Shown here in pieces: positions 6,051 through 11,663 of a stretch of 11,663 nucleotides of DNA; the stretch's first letter is position 1, and every line of letters starts with the position of its first letter. The translations under genes and the position numbers were made by a program. The stretch comes from Planctomycetota bacterium (GTDB taxonomy: Bacteria > Planctomycetota > UBA1135 > GCA-002686595), in contig JAJDES010000562.1 of NCBI GenBank assembly GCA_029259675.1, forward strand, positions 1 to 11,663, written 5' to 3'. The notes beneath the pieces are model-generated. The model saw only the letters and a list, made by a program, of their open reading frames with translations. It searched no databases and was not told the DNA's origin.

Positions 6051-6449
6051 ATGAGCAACAAACGCGCACATCCGCACTTCAAGGACCGCAACAGTATGGA
6101 TTGGTGCGTGGAGTGGTCGGACGCCCTGGGCCGAGCTAAGGCTGAGGGCAAGTGGATCCTGATCGAGTTTGGCCGAGCGGCCTGAGGCCAGTGCCGCAGC
6201 TTCGTGGAAGCTGTCGTACCCAGGCCTGACATCGCGCCCATTTTGCAAGAAAAGTTCATCGCCCTGGCATCCGATTGCGATGACCCGGAACAGGAAGTGG
6301 TGCAACTGGCGATGAAGCTTGAGGATGCAATGATGTTGCCCTTTATTCTCATTGCGAATTCCGAAGGCGAATTTGTACAAGGAATGGCAGGCGGAGTGGA
6401 TCCAAAGGCCTTTGCGGCAATGCTCAATCAAGCCGTCGGCAGTGAGTGA
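6051..6449 (+). CDS. Thioredoxin-like selenoprotein with UxxC redox motif (in-frame TGA = Sec45)
   Basis: Reading TGA 6183-6185 as selenocysteine gives one protein of 132 aa. Upstream of the TGA come a basic start, WCVEWSDALGRAKAEGK and the beta strand WILIEFGRAA (35-44). Then comes U45-G-Q-C48, exactly where thioredoxin-fold proteins carry CxxC after the WILIEFG-type strand. After it the fold continues without a break: a helix at 49-57, FIALASDCD (69-77), the cis-Pro in LPF (Pro97), and a final strand and helix ending with stop TGA 6447-6449. A SECIS-like hairpin lies 11 bases after the TGA. The expected role is thiol-disulfide exchange in the cytoplasm (no signal peptide); the partner is unknown. 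The 5' and 3' parts alone look like two meaningless fragments. The alternatives are a Cys-to-stop nonsense mutation or a sequencing error. The hairpin and the second case at 10628 argue against these. Confidence 0.86.
6183..6213 (+). promoter_or_regulatory. Sec UGA codon and bacterial-type SECIS hairpin (thioredoxin-like gene)
   Basis: After TGA (6183-6185), CAGCTTC (6197-6203) and GAAGCTG (6207-6213) form a perfect 7-bp stem with loop GTG (6204-6206). The loop begins with G and lies 18 bases past the TGA, within the 16-37 base window and G rule known for bacterial SECIS elements. The hairpin is part of the coding sequence. No such hairpin follows the gene's true TGA stop at 6447. Confidence 0.75.
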
Positions 6450-6551
6450 GGATTTGTTGCGCGCGAGCATTGGGGCAGAGCATGGACCCGGCTACACCTA
6501 CGTTCGGTTGAGCAGCGCGGCGGCGGAAATGGCACACACGGGCTGCGCATT

Positions 6552-7562
6552 ATGAAAGTGCTTGTGTTCGACATTGGCGGGAGTCAACTGCGAGCTGCGC
6601 TGTGGGACTCCAGTTCACAGTCGCTGCGGCACCGCTGCGCAAGCCCTTCACCCGGACCGGACGCAAGTTCAAGAGCCGACCCGGTGGCGGGCTTGTTGGA
6701 GGGCATGCATTCACTCGCCGAGCGCGTCCAATCCCAGGGTGAAGCGCACGATGCGGTTGGCATCGCGTTTCCCGGGCCCGTCGATGGCGCCGGAATGGTC
6801 GCGCAAGCTCCAACTCTTTGGGGCTCAGCTCTGCTTCAGCCCTTGGATTTGGCAAAGGCCTTCGGTGAGCGAGTTGGGGGTTGTCCGATACAAGTCGCCA
6901 ATGACTTGACGGCCGCGGGCTTCCGTTATCGCGAGCCGGATTCCAATTTTTGCATCGTTACCGTTAGCTCCGGTGTCGGCAACAAAGTCTTCCTAGGTGG
7001 ATGGCCGGTCTTGGGGCCCAATCAACGCGGTGGGGAAATAGGGCATTGGCGGGTAGACGATGCTGCGGATGCCGCCCCATGTGATTGTGGTGGACGGGGT
7101 CATTTGGGGGCTTTGGCTTCGGGGCGCGCGGTAAGGGAGCATGCGAGAAGCTTGGCTGAAAAGGAATGTGATTTGTTGCGAGCGTCCAGCTTGCGCGATT
7201 TCGACTTTCTAGCTGACTTGCCGGAGCCCGATTCAGGCGTTAGTGAAATGCACAGGGCACTTGCCTCGGCCTATCGGAACGGCGACGACTTCGCCCGCGC
7301 AGTTGTAGCCAAGGGCGCTCGGCCCATGGGAAAGGCTTTGGCATTGCTGCATTTAGGATTGGGGCTGGAACGCTTCATCATCATGGGTGGCTGGGCCCAG
7401 GCCCTTGGGCCGCACTATTTGAAAGATCTGGCGTCTGCCGCGTCTGCCTGCACCTGGGACAATGGCGGCCCGTGGACGGAATGGATCGAGGCCTGTGCCT
7501 CCGATGATGATTCCGGCCTGATCGGTATGGGGCGCATGTTGTCCCTGCGGGCGGAACGCTAA
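6552..7562 (+). CDS. ROK-family sugar kinase-like protein with altered metal motif
   Basis: Protein of 336 aa with the ROK/glucokinase layout: phosphate loop DIGGSQLRAAL (7-17), the AFPGPVDG segment (72-79), the catalytic base Asp118 in VANDLTAAG, a second nucleotide loop SSGVGNKVFLGG (139-150) and GGEIGH (His165). ROK proteins normally bind zinc through that His plus CxCGxxGC. Here it is C177-x-C179-GGRG-H184, with His in place of the third Cys. The following sugar-contacting Glu (GCxE in the family) is Gly186. No N-terminal DNA-binding domain is present, so it is a kinase-type rather than a repressor-type ROK. It might phosphorylate glucose or another hexose with ATP, but the Glu-to-Gly change makes substrate and activity uncertain. 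It starts 102 bp after the selenoprotein gene with only a weak ribosome site. Confidence 0.85.
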   Translation: MKVLVFDIGGSQLRAALWDSSSQSLRHRCASPSPGPDASSRADPVAGLLEGMHSLAERVQSQGEAHDAVGIAFPGPVDGAGMVAQAPTLWGSALLQPLDLAKAFGERVGGCPIQVANDLTAAGFRYREPDSNFCIVTVSSGVGNKVFLGGWPVLGPNQRGGEIGHWRVDDAADAAPCDCGGRGHLGALASGRAVREHARSLAEKECDLLRASSLRDFDFLADLPEPDSGVSEMHRALASAYRNGDDFARAVVAKGARPMGKALALLHLGLGLERFIIMGGWAQALGPHYLKDLASAASACTWDNGGPWTEWIEACASDDDSGLIGMGRMLSLRAER

Positions 7563-7675
7563 AGCCGCTGCGGCGGGGTGAGCGCGGCCCAGTCGCGACA
7601 GATCCAAGGCGGAGGCTGGCTTCGCACTATATGCCGGGTAGCCTCTTGCTCCAGTTTGATTGGAATTCAGAGGGA

Positions 7676-7694
7676 GGGCTCCGCGGCGGAGCTC
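7676..7694 (+). other. GC-rich hairpin between the ROK and ABC genes
   Basis: Bases 7676-7682 pair with 7688-7694 (7 bp, one G-T) around GCGGC, 31 bp before the ATPase ATG. There is no T-tract. It could be a leader structure or a weak terminator of the ROK gene. Confidence 0.3.
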
Positions 7695-7725
7695 CATTCA
7701 ATTAGTCCCGTTCTTCTCGACATCC

Positions 7726-8496
7726 ATGGAACCTGCCATTTCGACCACGCGATTGTCTCGAGCCTTCGGGCGCGTTCGTGCCGTCGATGGAATCAATTTG
7801 CTGGTCGAGCCCGGCAGCTTTTACGGCTTTCTCGGCCCCAACGGAGCGGGCAAATCGACCACGATTAAGATGCTTACCGGACTGCTCGCGCCCTCGGCCG
7901 GAAAGCTTTCGGTGCTCGGTCAAAATCTGCGCGATCCGATTCAAGCCTTGGCCATGAAGCGCCAGATCGGAGTGGTTCCGGAGGACTTGGCCCTGTTCGA
8001 CAATCTGACGGCGCGAGAGTACTTGACCTTCACAGGTCGCATGCACTTCATTGAAAAGGGCACTTTATCCGGTCGCATTGACGAACTCCTGCCCTTGCTT
8101 GGTCTCGAGCGCGACGAAGGCAAGTTGACTGTTGAGTATTCTTCCGGCATGAAGAAGAAGCTGGCCCTTGCAGCTGCGCTATTACCCAATCCGAGCTTGC
8201 TGTTCTTGGATGAGCCGTTCGAAGGCGTGGATGCCGTGGCCTCGCGTACGATTCGGAAAATCCTGGCCGATTTCGTGGGGCGCGGCTCAACCATTTTTCT
8301 GACTTCGCACGTGCTGGAGATCGTCGAACGCTTGTGCACGCACGTGGGCATCATCGTTGCCGGAAAACTGGTGGAGCAAACGCCACTGGACGATTTGGGT
8401 AGTCACGGATCGCTCGAGGAGCGCTTCTTAGAAGTCGTGGGTAATGACGGCGATGTGAATCCGCAGCTCAGTTGGCTTGGAGAAGGGCTGCAATGA
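7726..8496 (+). CDS. ABC transporter ATP-binding protein (ABC-2 type)
   Basis: ATPase of 256 aa with all ABC motifs. Walker A is GPNGAGKST (37-45), and the Q-loop region is IGVVPEDLALFDNLT, where Glu replaces Gln as often seen in ABC-2 exporters. The signature is YSSGMKKK (138-145), Walker B is LLFLDEP (158-164) and the switch His is His195 in TSHVLE. It would power the adjoining membrane protein in export or membrane traffic of an unknown substrate. ATG 7726 is chosen because the domain starts right after it; an upstream in-frame TTG at 7660 would add 22 unconserved-looking residues. No clear Shine-Dalgarno is seen before 7726. The stop TGA overlaps the permease start (ATGA), so the two are translated as a pair. 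Confidence 0.95.
   Translation: MEPAISTTRLSRAFGRVRAVDGINLLVEPGSFYGFLGPNGAGKSTTIKMLTGLLAPSAGKLSVLGQNLRDPIQALAMKRQIGVVPEDLALFDNLTAREYLTFTGRMHFIEKGTLSGRIDELLPLLGLERDEGKLTVEYSSGMKKKLALAAALLPNPSLLFLDEPFEGVDAVASRTIRKILADFVGRGSTIFLTSHVLEIVERLCTHVGIIVAGKLVEQTPLDDLGSHGSLEERFLEVVGNDGDVNPQLSWLGEGLQ
8479..8487 (+). promoter_or_regulatory. Ribosome binding site of the ABC permease
   Basis: GGAGAAGGG ends five bases before the ATG at 8493. It fixes that start instead of the in-frame start at 8472, and gives the ATGA overlap with the ATPase. Confidence 0.75.
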
Positions 8497-10292
8497 ATAC
8501 CTTGCACCTGCGGGCCATTCTTTGGATCCGATGGCGAATCCTGATCAATCGCATCCGGCGCGGGGGCAAAGTGGGCAATGCGCTATTCGCATTGCTGGTT
8601 TTGCTGGGCTCGCTTGTTGCTGCGGGATCCTTTGCGCTGGCGCTCAAATTGGGTCTCAAGTTGTTGCCTGAAGCCCGGCCGGTGGAAGTGATGTTGGCAT
8701 GGTTGGGTTTGAGTTTGAGCTTCTTGTTTGCATGGACCATCGGGCTGATCACGGACTTGCAGCGCTCGGACGCAATGTCTTTCAAGAACCTTTTGCATCT
8801 ACCGGTCTCCCTGGGATGGGTGTTTTTGTACAACTACCTCTCATCCTTTGTGAGCTTGAGCATGCTGATCTTTCTGCCGCCGATGTTGGGCTTGAGCCTG
8901 GCAGCGATGCTCGTGCACGGTCCGCGCCTCGCGATCGGCCTGGCGTTGGTTGCGGCCTTTATGTCGATGGTGACGGCCGTGACTTATCAATTTCGAGGAT
9001 GGTTGGCGCGCATGATGGAGGACAAGCGCAAGGGCCGAAATATAGTTGCGGCCTTGACCATCGGGTTCGTGCTCTTGGCGCAAGTTCCGAACTTGATCAA
9101 CATCGGCTGGTTGAATTCGGATTCGGGCGGTGCCGGGTCGATCACTTTTGAGAGTTTGGATAGCGCCGATCCAAGCCGGAACGCGGATGGTTCGCACAAG
9201 GCGCTCGTGCCCCTCGGAGAGGATCTCCCAGCCCAAAATGATTCCATTGAGAATGCGGTCATCACGGCCGCCAGCCTGCTTCCGCCCGGTTGGTTGGCAG
9301 TCGGGTTCTTGGGCGCCCTCGACGGAAGTCTTTTGAGCAGCGGCGCTTTTTTAGCGGCCATGCTCATGCTGGCCGGATTGAGTTTGCGGCTTTCCTTTCG
9401 AAAGACCCACGCAGCGGTTGTCGGACTCGAAACAAGCAAAACCAAGCAAGCCGAACAGTCCTTACCTCAACAGGCGCCCGAGGCGCGAGTGTCCAAGCGG
9501 AGCATGCTGGAGTGGCGCTTGCCGTACTTCAATGAGGTTGAGAACGGGTTGGCCTTCGCTTCGATGCGCTCCATGCTGCGGGCACCCGAAGCCAAGATGT
9601 TGTTGCTGAGCCCGCTGATGTTGATTTGCCTGTTTGGGCTGATGTTGGCCAGAAACCCAGCTTTGGATCAAATGTTGATCTTGGCCCCGATGGTTACTCT
9701 GGGAGCTGTCAGCATGGCCCTATTGAGTGTCATTCAGTTGATGCAAAATCAATTCGGGCTGGATCGCGAAGGCTTTCGGGCCTTCGTTTTGTCGCCCGCG
9801 GAGCGCTACCAGATTTTGCGCGGAAAAAATTTGGGCACGGCTCCCGTAGCCCTAGGTGTTGGCCTCATTGCTCTGATAGGAGTGCAGATATTTGTACCCG
9901 TCGATTTCTCCCACTTCCTGGGTGGGTTGGTTCAACTGGTTTCCGGCTACTTGATTTTGTGTTTGCTCGGCAATGTGATCTCCATCTACGCACCGATGCG
10001 CTTGCGCGGACAAGGCATGCGTGCCACGGGAGCCAAATTCCAAACGATTGTTGCGCAATTCTTGTCGATCTTCGCAATGCCCGTCATCTTGGCCCCGCTG
10101 CTGATCCCATTTGTCGCAGAATTGATTTTGCGCAATCGCCATTGGGGCGAGGGTCTACCCATTTACTTGGGGCTGCACCTCTTGATCTTGTTGGCAGTTT
10201 GGGCGGGCTACAACTGGTTGGTTCGGCGTCAGGGCAGTTTGCTTCAGGAGCGCGAGCAGCGCATTCTTGAGATCCTGACGCGCGGTGCGTAG
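8493..10292 (+). CDS. ABC transporter permease, large multi-spanning membrane protein
   Basis: Membrane protein of 599 aa. It starts with a basic cytoplasmic segment (WIRWRILINRIRRGGK, 11-26). N-terminal hydrophobic segments lie at roughly 28-52, 66-86, 108-140, 144-165 and 184-200. Next come a hydrophilic loop of about 60 residues (around 205-265), further helices, a charged linker rich in K/E/Q (around 310-345), and a second membrane half to the C-terminus. The two halves have parallel signatures: SFKNLLHLPVS after the second helix of the first half, and EGFRAFVLSPAERYQILRGKN in the second. This suggests an internal repeat, as in fused ABC-2-like permeases. From memory such proteins are common in Planctomycetota and related phyla but lack an assigned substrate. 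It forms an operon with the ATPase directly upstream. No periplasmic adaptor or outer-membrane gene is nearby. Confidence 0.88.
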   Translation: MNTLHLRAILWIRWRILINRIRRGGKVGNALFALLVLLGSLVAAGSFALALKLGLKLLPEARPVEVMLAWLGLSLSFLFAWTIGLITDLQRSDAMSFKNLLHLPVSLGWVFLYNYLSSFVSLSMLIFLPPMLGLSLAAMLVHGPRLAIGLALVAAFMSMVTAVTYQFRGWLARMMEDKRKGRNIVAALTIGFVLLAQVPNLINIGWLNSDSGGAGSITFESLDSADPSRNADGSHKALVPLGEDLPAQNDSIENAVITAASLLPPGWLAVGFLGALDGSLLSSGAFLAAMLMLAGLSLRLSFRKTHAAVVGLETSKTKQAEQSLPQQAPEARVSKRSMLEWRLPYFNEVENGLAFASMRSMLRAPEAKMLLLSPLMLICLFGLMLARNPALDQMLILAPMVTLGAVSMALLSVIQLMQNQFGLDREGFRAFVLSPAERYQILRGKNLGTAPVALGVGLIALIGVQIFVPVDFSHFLGGLVQLVSGYLILCLLGNVISIYAPMRLRGQGMRATGAKFQTIVAQFLSIFAMPVILAPLLIPFVAELILRNRHWGEGLPIYLGLHLLILLAVWAGYNWLVRRQGSLLQEREQRILEILTRGA

Positions 10293-10304
10293 CCCCGAGT
10301 GCGA

Positions 10305-10324
10305 ACTCGCAATGGAACGCGAGT
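10305..10324 (+). terminator. Hairpin after the ABC permease gene
   Basis: ACTCGC (10305-10310) pairs with GCGAGT (10319-10324) around an eight-base loop, 12 bp after the permease stop. No T-tract follows, so this is a weak terminator candidate. Confidence 0.3.
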
Positions 10325-10453
10325 CGAGTTGCTAGCTTGTCGGAAGATCTGAGGCCTCAAACGGCGCGTTTCGAAGTATCCTGATGCTTGCGGCCGACGC
10401 GCACTTTTTCGACTCGGCATAGAACCTCAGAACATGTAGCTGGGACTGCATCC

Positions 10454-10945
10454 ATGCTGAAAACATTCTTTCGTCGCTTATTCATGACCAAATCAAAACT
10501 CCTGGCCGTCGGCGATTCAGCGCCGGGATTCTCTTTGCCGGACACAAGCGGCAAGCAAGTGAGCCTTCAGGATTACGCCGGCAAAAAGCTCATCATCTGG
10601 TTTTACCCGGTTGCGGACACGCCCGGCTGACGCTTGCAGGGATTGGGGTTCCGTGATCGAACCCCGCAATTGCAAGCGCTTGGAATCGAAGTGATCGGAG
10701 TCTCGACGGATCCCGTGGAAAAGAATTTGCGCTTTGCGGAAAAGCACGAGTTTCCGTATGCCCTGTTGTCGGATACCGAACGCGAGATGAGTTTGGCCTA
10801 CAAGGCCTGCGAAACTGCCGAGGACGCCTACGCGCGGCGCATTACATATGTTGTTGACGCGGGCGGAAAGATCGAAATGGCCATAGAGACCGGCAATCCC
10901 GGTGATCAAGCCGCGGAACTCCTCAAGGCACTTTCACAATCCTAA
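10454..10945 (+). CDS. PrxQ/BCP-type peroxiredoxin, selenoprotein (in-frame TGA = catalytic Sec)
   Basis: Thiol peroxidase that would reduce hydrogen or organic peroxides. Reading TGA 10628-10630 as Sec gives 163 aa from ATG 10454 (Sec59), or 153 aa from ATG 10484 (Sec49). The fold matches BCP/PrxQ: AVGDSAPGFSLPD, then GKKLIIWFYPVADTPG before the TGA. This is the family's FYP..DTPG-C motif, so the TGA falls exactly on the peroxidatic residue. Next come GFRD, EVIGVSTDP, FPYALLSD and RRITYVVDAGGKI, ending at TAA. The BCP resolving Cys five residues further on is Leu, and the only Cys is at 109 (short numbering) in YKACE, so it may need an external thiol. GGGA at 10442-10445, eight bases upstream, supports the longer start, but family alignments would favour 10484. 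A long SECIS-like hairpin starts right after the TGA. Alternative: a pseudogene with one nonsense codon, which I consider unlikely. Confidence 0.9.
10628..10678 (+). promoter_or_regulatory. Sec UGA codon and bacterial-type SECIS hairpin (peroxiredoxin gene)
   Basis: Directly after TGA (10628-10630), CGCTTGCA (10631-10638) pairs perfectly with TGCAAGCG (10671-10678). After an internal loop, GGGGTTC (10645-10651) pairs perfectly with GAACCCC (10659-10665). The apical loop CGTGATC has G at its second position, 10653, 23 bases past the TGA. Distance and G placement fit the bacterial SECIS consensus. Fifteen base pairs in a coding region is far more structure than expected by chance. Confidence 0.85.
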
Positions 10946-10953
10946 TTTGCGCC

Positions 10954-10969
10954 TGGGAACGGTTTCCCA
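10954..10969 (+). terminator. Hairpin downstream of the peroxiredoxin gene
   Basis: TGGGAA (10954-10959) pairs with TTCCCA (10964-10969) around CGGT, nine bases after the stop. A second small stem TACAG/CTGTA lies at 10971-10985. There is no T-tract; the position fits a terminator. Confidence 0.4.
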
Positions 10970-10985
10970 ATACAGCTGTTCTGTA

Positions 10986-11208
10986 CAGCCGCCGGGCACT
11001 ACTGGCTTTGCGCAAGGGCGCTGGCAATGGAGGGAAGTGCAGGCCGATTGATGCTTTTGCAAATCGCTGATTGGCGCAGGCCGAACATGGAATCAGTCCG
11101 CTTTCGCGCTACATTCTGTGCAGCCAAGGATGCTCCCGCGGCCCGTCCATTGAGTCGCGGGGTCCAAGTTGCAAAACCAATCATCACAATCATCAGAGGG
11201 GATCTGAA
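10986..11208 (+). other. Intergenic stretch before the VOC gene
   Basis: About 220 bases with no supported gene. An in-frame extension of the VOC reading frame upstream (from about 11071) has no family-like sequence and ignores the good ribosome site at 11195. No clear promoter or RNA structure is recognised. Confidence 0.5.
11195..11202 (+). promoter_or_regulatory. Ribosome binding site of the VOC gene
   Basis: AGAGGGGA lies six bases before the ATG at 11209 and decides that start over upstream in-frame codons. Confidence 0.7.
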
Positions 11209-11580
11209 ATGGAATTGGGTGCGTTTTCGGTTAGTTTGGCGGTGAAGGACTTGTCCGCTTCGAAAGATTTCTACGAGAAGTTTGGATTCGAATCCGTGGG
11301 CGGCAACGCCGAAGACAAGTGGCTTGTGATGAAGAATGGAGATCACGTCATCGGCCTCTTCCAGGGGATGTTTGACAAAAACATCTTGACCTTCAATCCG
11401 GGCTGGGATGCCCGTTGCAACAGCCTTGAGAATTTTACGGATGTGCGCGAGTTGCAGCGACAGCTCAAGAGTCAAGGTGTTGAACTGAGTACGGAGGCGG
11501 ATGAGAGCTCCAGCGGGCCGGCCAGCTTTGTGGCCGTGGATCCCGACGGCAACCCGATCCTTGTGGATCAGCACGTTTGA
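11209..11580 (+). CDS. VOC superfamily (glyoxalase/bleomycin-resistance fold) protein
   Basis: Protein of 123 aa, one VOC domain made of two beta-alpha-beta-beta-beta modules. The first module has FSVSLAVKDLSASKDFYEKFGF (6-27), a typical VOC start, followed by KWLVMKNGDHVIGLFQG. The second module ends with the usual FVAVDPDGNPILVDQHV. The segment DKNILTFNPGWD is characteristic of a widespread, uncharacterised group of small VOC proteins that I recall from proteobacteria and Bacteroidetes. The fold often binds a metal for lyase, isomerase or dioxygenase chemistry, but I cannot assign a reaction or be sure of the ligands. The gene has a strong Shine-Dalgarno and stands alone after the peroxiredoxin gene. 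The stop is TGA. Confidence 0.88.
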   Translation: MELGAFSVSLAVKDLSASKDFYEKFGFESVGGNAEDKWLVMKNGDHVIGLFQGMFDKNILTFNPGWDARCNSLENFTDVRELQRQLKSQGVELSTEADESSSGPASFVAVDPDGNPILVDQHV

Positions 11581-11594
11581 AAGCATTGCCCGAT

Positions 11595-11663
11595 ATGTAT
11601 GGGGTCGTTGGCCCTTTGCTATACAAAGTTCGCTTCGAAGAATCCAGGCCGGGCGGATTTGCC
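11595..11663 (+). CDS. Possible start of a further gene, cut by the window edge
   Basis: An ATG at 11595 opens a frame that runs to the window end (23 codons). Its start, MYGVVGPLLYKVRFEES, faintly recalls the N-terminal helix of class 2 dihydroorotate dehydrogenases (MYxxxxPLLF...), but the usual DPExAH motif is missing. The ribosome site is poor. It is too short to assign. Confidence 0.3.
   Translation, partial: MYGVVGPLLYKVRFEESRPGGFA

Noticed and set aside
6204..6449. Separate small gene starting at the GTG inside the SECIS hairpin loop
   Set aside because: It has no ribosome site, continues the upstream frame exactly, and completes the thioredoxin fold of the gene starting at 6051. It is the 3' part of the selenoprotein gene.
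6183..10630. Both TGA-containing genes as pseudogenes, or TGA reassigned to Trp/Gly
   Set aside because: Both TGAs fall exactly on redox Cys positions and are followed by SECIS-like hairpins, and the rest of each gene is intact. TGA also ends several complete genes, so general reassignment is excluded.
10634..10945. Separate gene for the C-terminal half of the peroxiredoxin
   Set aside because: It lacks the catalytic motif and begins one codon after the TGA. It belongs to the same reading frame as the 5' half.
1..11663. CRISPR array, insertion sequence, phage or attachment site
   Set aside because: No spaced direct repeats, transposase, integrase or terminal inverted repeats were seen anywhere in the window.

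Overview
All supported genes in this window lie on the + strand. Base composition is moderately GC-rich, and TGA, TAG and TAA are all used as ordinary stops. The organism is a bacterium that makes cobalamin and, very probably, selenocysteine. The style of the ABC permease and of the 189-aa membrane protein recalls Planctomycetota or similar deep-branching environmental bacteria. That placement is an impression, not a measurement.

Layout. 1-851: 3' part of a cobyric acid synthase gene (cobQ type). 920-1918: a stand-alone KAS III (FabH-like). 2047-3786: a radical SAM protein with a B12-binding-like N-terminus that resembles PhpK-family methyltransferases. 3771-4943: a Rieske oxygenase alpha subunit overlapping it by 16 bp. 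KAS III, radical SAM and Rieske together look like a small biosynthetic group. 4944-5290: a non-coding stretch with a 13-bp tandem repeat and several hairpins. 5291-5860: a four-helix membrane protein of unknown function. 6051-6449: a thioredoxin-fold protein with an in-frame TGA in a UxxC motif. 6552-7562: a ROK-family kinase with an altered metal motif. 7726-8496 and 8493-10292: an ABC ATPase and its permease, coupled by an ATGA overlap. 10454-10945: a PrxQ/BCP-type peroxiredoxin with an in-frame TGA at the catalytic position. 11209-11580: a VOC (glyoxalase-fold) protein. 11595 to the end: perhaps the start of another gene.

The main result is that two genes that look broken are most likely selenoprotein genes. 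In each, a TGA sits exactly where the family has its redox-active cysteine, the frame continues to a normal end, and a hairpin with a G in the first two loop positions follows at bacterial SECIS distance. Ordinary ORF calling would split each into two fragments.

A second pattern is that three genes without a usable Shine-Dalgarno (KAS III, radical SAM, thioredoxin-like selenoprotein) have a TANNNT box ending 6-7 bases before the ATG. This suggests leaderless transcripts. Genes inside operons (Rieske, ABC permease), and the VOC gene, have clear purine-rich ribosome binding sites instead.
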